Shown: piece after piece, positions 61,206 to 64,000 of the stretch
Layout: the number at the start of each line of letters is the position of its first letter
Numbering within the stretch: the first letter of the stretch is position 1
Source: Schistosoma mansoni
Lineage: Eukaryota > Platyhelminthes > Trematoda > Strigeidida > Schistosomatidae
DNA: 64,000 nucleotides
Direction: 5' to 3'
Assembly (NCBI RefSeq): GCF_000237925.1
Contig: NC_031500.1
Span: forward strand, 19,183,753-19,247,752
Position numbers and translations under genes: made by a program
Notes under the pieces: model-generated
What the model saw: the letters and a program-made list of their open reading frames with translations, nothing else
What the model was told of the DNA's origin: nothing
Databases searched by the model: none

Positions 61206-61469
61206 TTGTCAAAATACACGCAAACTTACAAATCTTGATCCAATTTGATTTTGGATAGAAAGAATCTCATTGAATTTTTTTTCATTTTATCATAATTAGA
61301 AACTAAATTTTAAAATAAACCACTACAGTAACCAAGATTTTATTCAAATAACTAACTGATATATACATTATTTCGATGAAAGTGGTTATCTCCAATGACT
61401 ACATAGCAAAGACATATTACTCATATTAAATAAGCCTACTGAGAGTGATCCTTAAACCTAACATATCCT

Positions 61470-61705
61470 TACTTACTTACGCCTGTTACACCTCGTCGAG
61501 GAGCATAGGCCGCTCACTAGCATTCTCCATCCAACTTTGTCCTGAGCCTTCCTTTCCAGTTCTTTCCAGTTAACATTCATCCTTTTCATATCTGCTTCTA
61601 TCTCCCGGCATAATGTGTTCTTTGACCTTCCTCTTTTCCGCTTCCCTTCCAGAATCCAAGTAAAGGGATTGCCTTGTAATGCACATTTCCTTAATGATTT
61701 CCTTA
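61470..61705 (-). mobile_element. RTE-1 LINE 3' end, short
   Basis: CTTACTTACTTACGCCTGTT tail and terminus; 5'-truncated. Confidence 0.83.
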
Positions 61706-62844
61706 ATGTACTAACATATCCTAATAACTACATATATGAGTATATTTGAATCTAAACTCAGAGTTCGGACAAAATTCGCCACCATAGTTCATTTTACATC
61801 AAAAAATGATGGAGAAATCACAAATCTTAATTCATTATAACCATATTATTATTGTATTACAATAAGGTTTTATTACTTGCAGCAAGTAATCATCTGAAAA
61901 ACTTTCATGACTATAGAGAAAAAGATGTTCAACAGAATAGAATATAGTCCATACTGAAATAAAACAAGAACAAACATATGACAATAGGAAGATGGTTAAG
62001 TGTGATTTAAGTTTTGTTAATGACAAAACACTTTAGACTCAATGAATTACATCACTTTGAATTAGATTACCAAATATAAAAAAAACAAAGAAAATAGAAG
62101 AGAATCATTTAAAGCAAATTCGGTATATTTCTTAACAAAAATATATGATTTACAGATAAAACGGACAAAAGATGAGAACAAACAATAGTGACACCTAAAA
62201 AATCTGAAAAAATTCACAAACCAGTATCACAAATAAATTTAATGAAATACATTTAACTACTCACTATTAGTCAGTAGCATCAAAATGTTAGTTTAAAAAA
62301 GTATGAACACAATATATATGCTTAAACCTCTAAAGACGACGACGAAAGATGAATGAAACTTTACAAGAAGCAACAAATAAATTAACATATAAATGTATAA
62401 AAATTTATCACAAAGCTTTTGTAGACTTAATATAAATTTACCAAAGAAAAGTATCATCCATTTTTTCACATATCCAAAATGATCCATCATCATCAATCAA
62501 TCAATCAAGGAAAGAAAGAAAACAACGACAAATACTTTTCAATAATAAAAATTTATATTATGATCACGGGAAATAGTGTCTATCTGCTTAATATTCACAT
62601 GAGAAAGAAAAGAAGAATAGCATTATAGTGATTAATAATAAGTTAACCACATGGTAAATCCAATTTCCCAGATTCTAAAATAGATTCACTATCTAATATA
62701 AAAGATAATTGAAATTTCAATATGAATTTTTCCTGTAGAAAAAAAAAAGGAAGATAGAATTTGATGAATCATTTATATATATATACAGGGGGAAAAATAT
62801 CACTAATAGACATTTGATAATTAAAATAACCAGATTTCAGCCAA
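61706..62844. other. No gene seen
   Basis: AT-rich sequence; two open frames are compositional and lack recognisable motifs. Confidence 0.5.
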
Positions 62845-64000
62845 TCATTCAGTTACAAAGTGAGACCAGGCACATATATGCGTCGGTCCAAGTTGTCATA
62901 CCTTGTTGGCACAACAAGATGAACACCGAATTCATAGAAGTAGTTAATTTAGTGGTGGTAATATATAAAAGATAGGTTGTATATAAGGATATAGTATAGG
63001 AAGAAAGACAGATATCAAGCAATTCTCATCTCAAGGTTTAAGGGAAGATAAAGAGTGTATACGCCTACACCATTGTGATCGATTCTGAGCCATGTCAACC
63101 AGTCTCCAATAATTAGATACGATAGTCACGCGGACCCCAACCAGGTAGTCTGCATCTACCAAAATGGCTCAGAATAGAAATTAGTAACTTCAAGCACTGA
63201 TGCCATGTTTTGGTTTGGTCGACCCTAACTCTCTTCCAACCATCCCCAATATTAGACATTATAGAGCGTCGTGGTAATCGATGTTCAGGCATACGTAACA
63301 CGTGGCCCAACCATCTCAGTCGATGAAGATTCATGACCTCATCAACTGATTTACCATCATTCCCTAACACCCTGCGTCTGACCTCACTATTACTTACCCG
63401 GTTATCCCAGCAGATGCGAGCAATATTTCTAAGACATCTGTGGTCAAATACTAGTAACTTACGAGCATCTTCTACTCTTAACGGCCATGTTTCACAGCCG
63501 TAGAGTAGAACAGAATGAACTGCTGCGCAGTATACTCGTCCCTTAATTGATAGACGGATATCTTGTCTTCGCCATAGGTCATGTAAGTTGGCAAAAGCCA
63601 AACGAGCTTTTTGAATCCGTGCTGAGGTTTCGTCAGACACCAACCCATTAGAGCTGATCTGACTTCCGAGATAAGTGAAGTTGTCAACGCGTTCGACTAC
63701 TTCACTCCCTATCCTTATTTCGGGTGTTGACGCTGGACAGTCCTCAAGCAACAACTTGCATTTAGAGGAGAAGAAACGCATCCTAAACATCCTGGCATTG
63801 TTGCTCAATGCTATCAAAAGACTCTATATTTTATCAGCGTCTTCACCAAACAGGACTATATCATCTGTGTATTCGAATTCGATAAATGGACGTCCTGTTA
63901 GGAGATCAATTCCTTAAAATTCAGTCGATGAGAACATTATTTCCAGTAGTAGGTCTATAATGAAGTTATACAGAAATGGAGGTAGTGGACAGCCTTGTCG
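62845..64000 (-). mobile_element. RTE-2 LINE, 3' part, running off the right edge
   Basis: The 234-codon frame at 63817-63113 covers the RT thumb and C-terminus: [58 protein letters not shown] and [13 protein letters not shown]. Upstream, in another frame, the catalytic motif reads YTDD instead of YADD. The 3' UTR ends at about 62845 with a short TCAG-like tail. Likely inactive. Confidence 0.85.

Noticed and set aside
61835-62496. Hydrophobic frames of 63 and 67 codons
   Set aside because: AT-rich composition, no motif, no splice context and no conservation evidence.
1-64000. CRISPR array, prophage or bacterial operon
   Set aside because: No regularly spaced repeats, no dense coding and clear spliceosomal introns; a eukaryotic repeat-rich locus.

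Overview
The window looks like a flatworm nuclear genome, most likely a blood fluke (genus Schistosoma). It is AT-rich, packed with repeats, and carries many copies of the hammerhead-ribozyme repeat Sm-alpha, schistosome-type RTE LINE fragments, Merlin-type DNA transposon pieces and LTR fossils. The species cannot be settled by reading alone. There is one 200-base assembly gap (30706-30905). No rRNA, no true tRNA gene, no CRISPR array and no bacterial-type operon were seen. | HOST GENE. One protein-coding gene is recognisable. It lies on the minus strand and covers most of the left half. Eight exons with matching splice sites and perfectly consistent reading phases (36282-36273, 17773-17615, 16148-15593, 12082-11560, 9908-9506, 7138-7077, 5143-5009, 1573-1497) give about 642 residues ending in the PP1-binding tail of the PHACTR (phosphatase and actin regulator) family. 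Only the last few codons are missing, probably beyond the left edge. The introns (the first is about 18.5 kb) are filled with transposable elements. | REPEATS. (1) Sm-alpha: tRNA-like box A/box B plus type I hammerhead, about 13 loci. (2) A second hammerhead family, here called family B, about 35 loci. It combines a tRNA-like promoter, a hammerhead and long terminal inverted repeats ending in TCAGAAGGGG, and many copies are foldbacks with a hammerhead motif in both arms. (3) A degenerate third hammerhead type at 30962-31015 and perhaps 47868-47905. (4) RTE-type LINEs of two kinds: RTE-1 has a TAAG-repeat tail and a structured GC-rich leader, and RTE-2 has a CTGA-repeat tail; the longest reverse transcriptase frame is at 57591-58592. 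(5) Merlin remnants at 8322-8850 and 18329-19097, the latter with terminal inverted repeats and an 8-bp target duplication. (6) Fossil LTR elements: two solo LTRs with 5-bp target duplications (39316-39694 and 44702-45054), LTR-like relatives, and a Ty3/gypsy integrase fragment at 38600-38880. (7) Dispersed families of unknown class, here called C, D and E. | LAYOUT. 1-17.8 kb: exons 8 to 2 with repeat-filled introns. 17.8-36.3 kb: giant intron 1. 36.3-64 kb: upstream of the start codon with no host exon recognised, holding LTR fossils, a 380-bp trinucleotide microsatellite, dense family B copies at 52.9-54.7 and 58.5-61.2 kb, and two RTE-2 copies, the second running off the right edge. | The most unusual signal is the coupling of hammerhead ribozymes, tRNA-like promoters and long inverted repeats in two unrelated repeat families, together with a 3-nt insertion at the stem I/core junction that recurs in each family.
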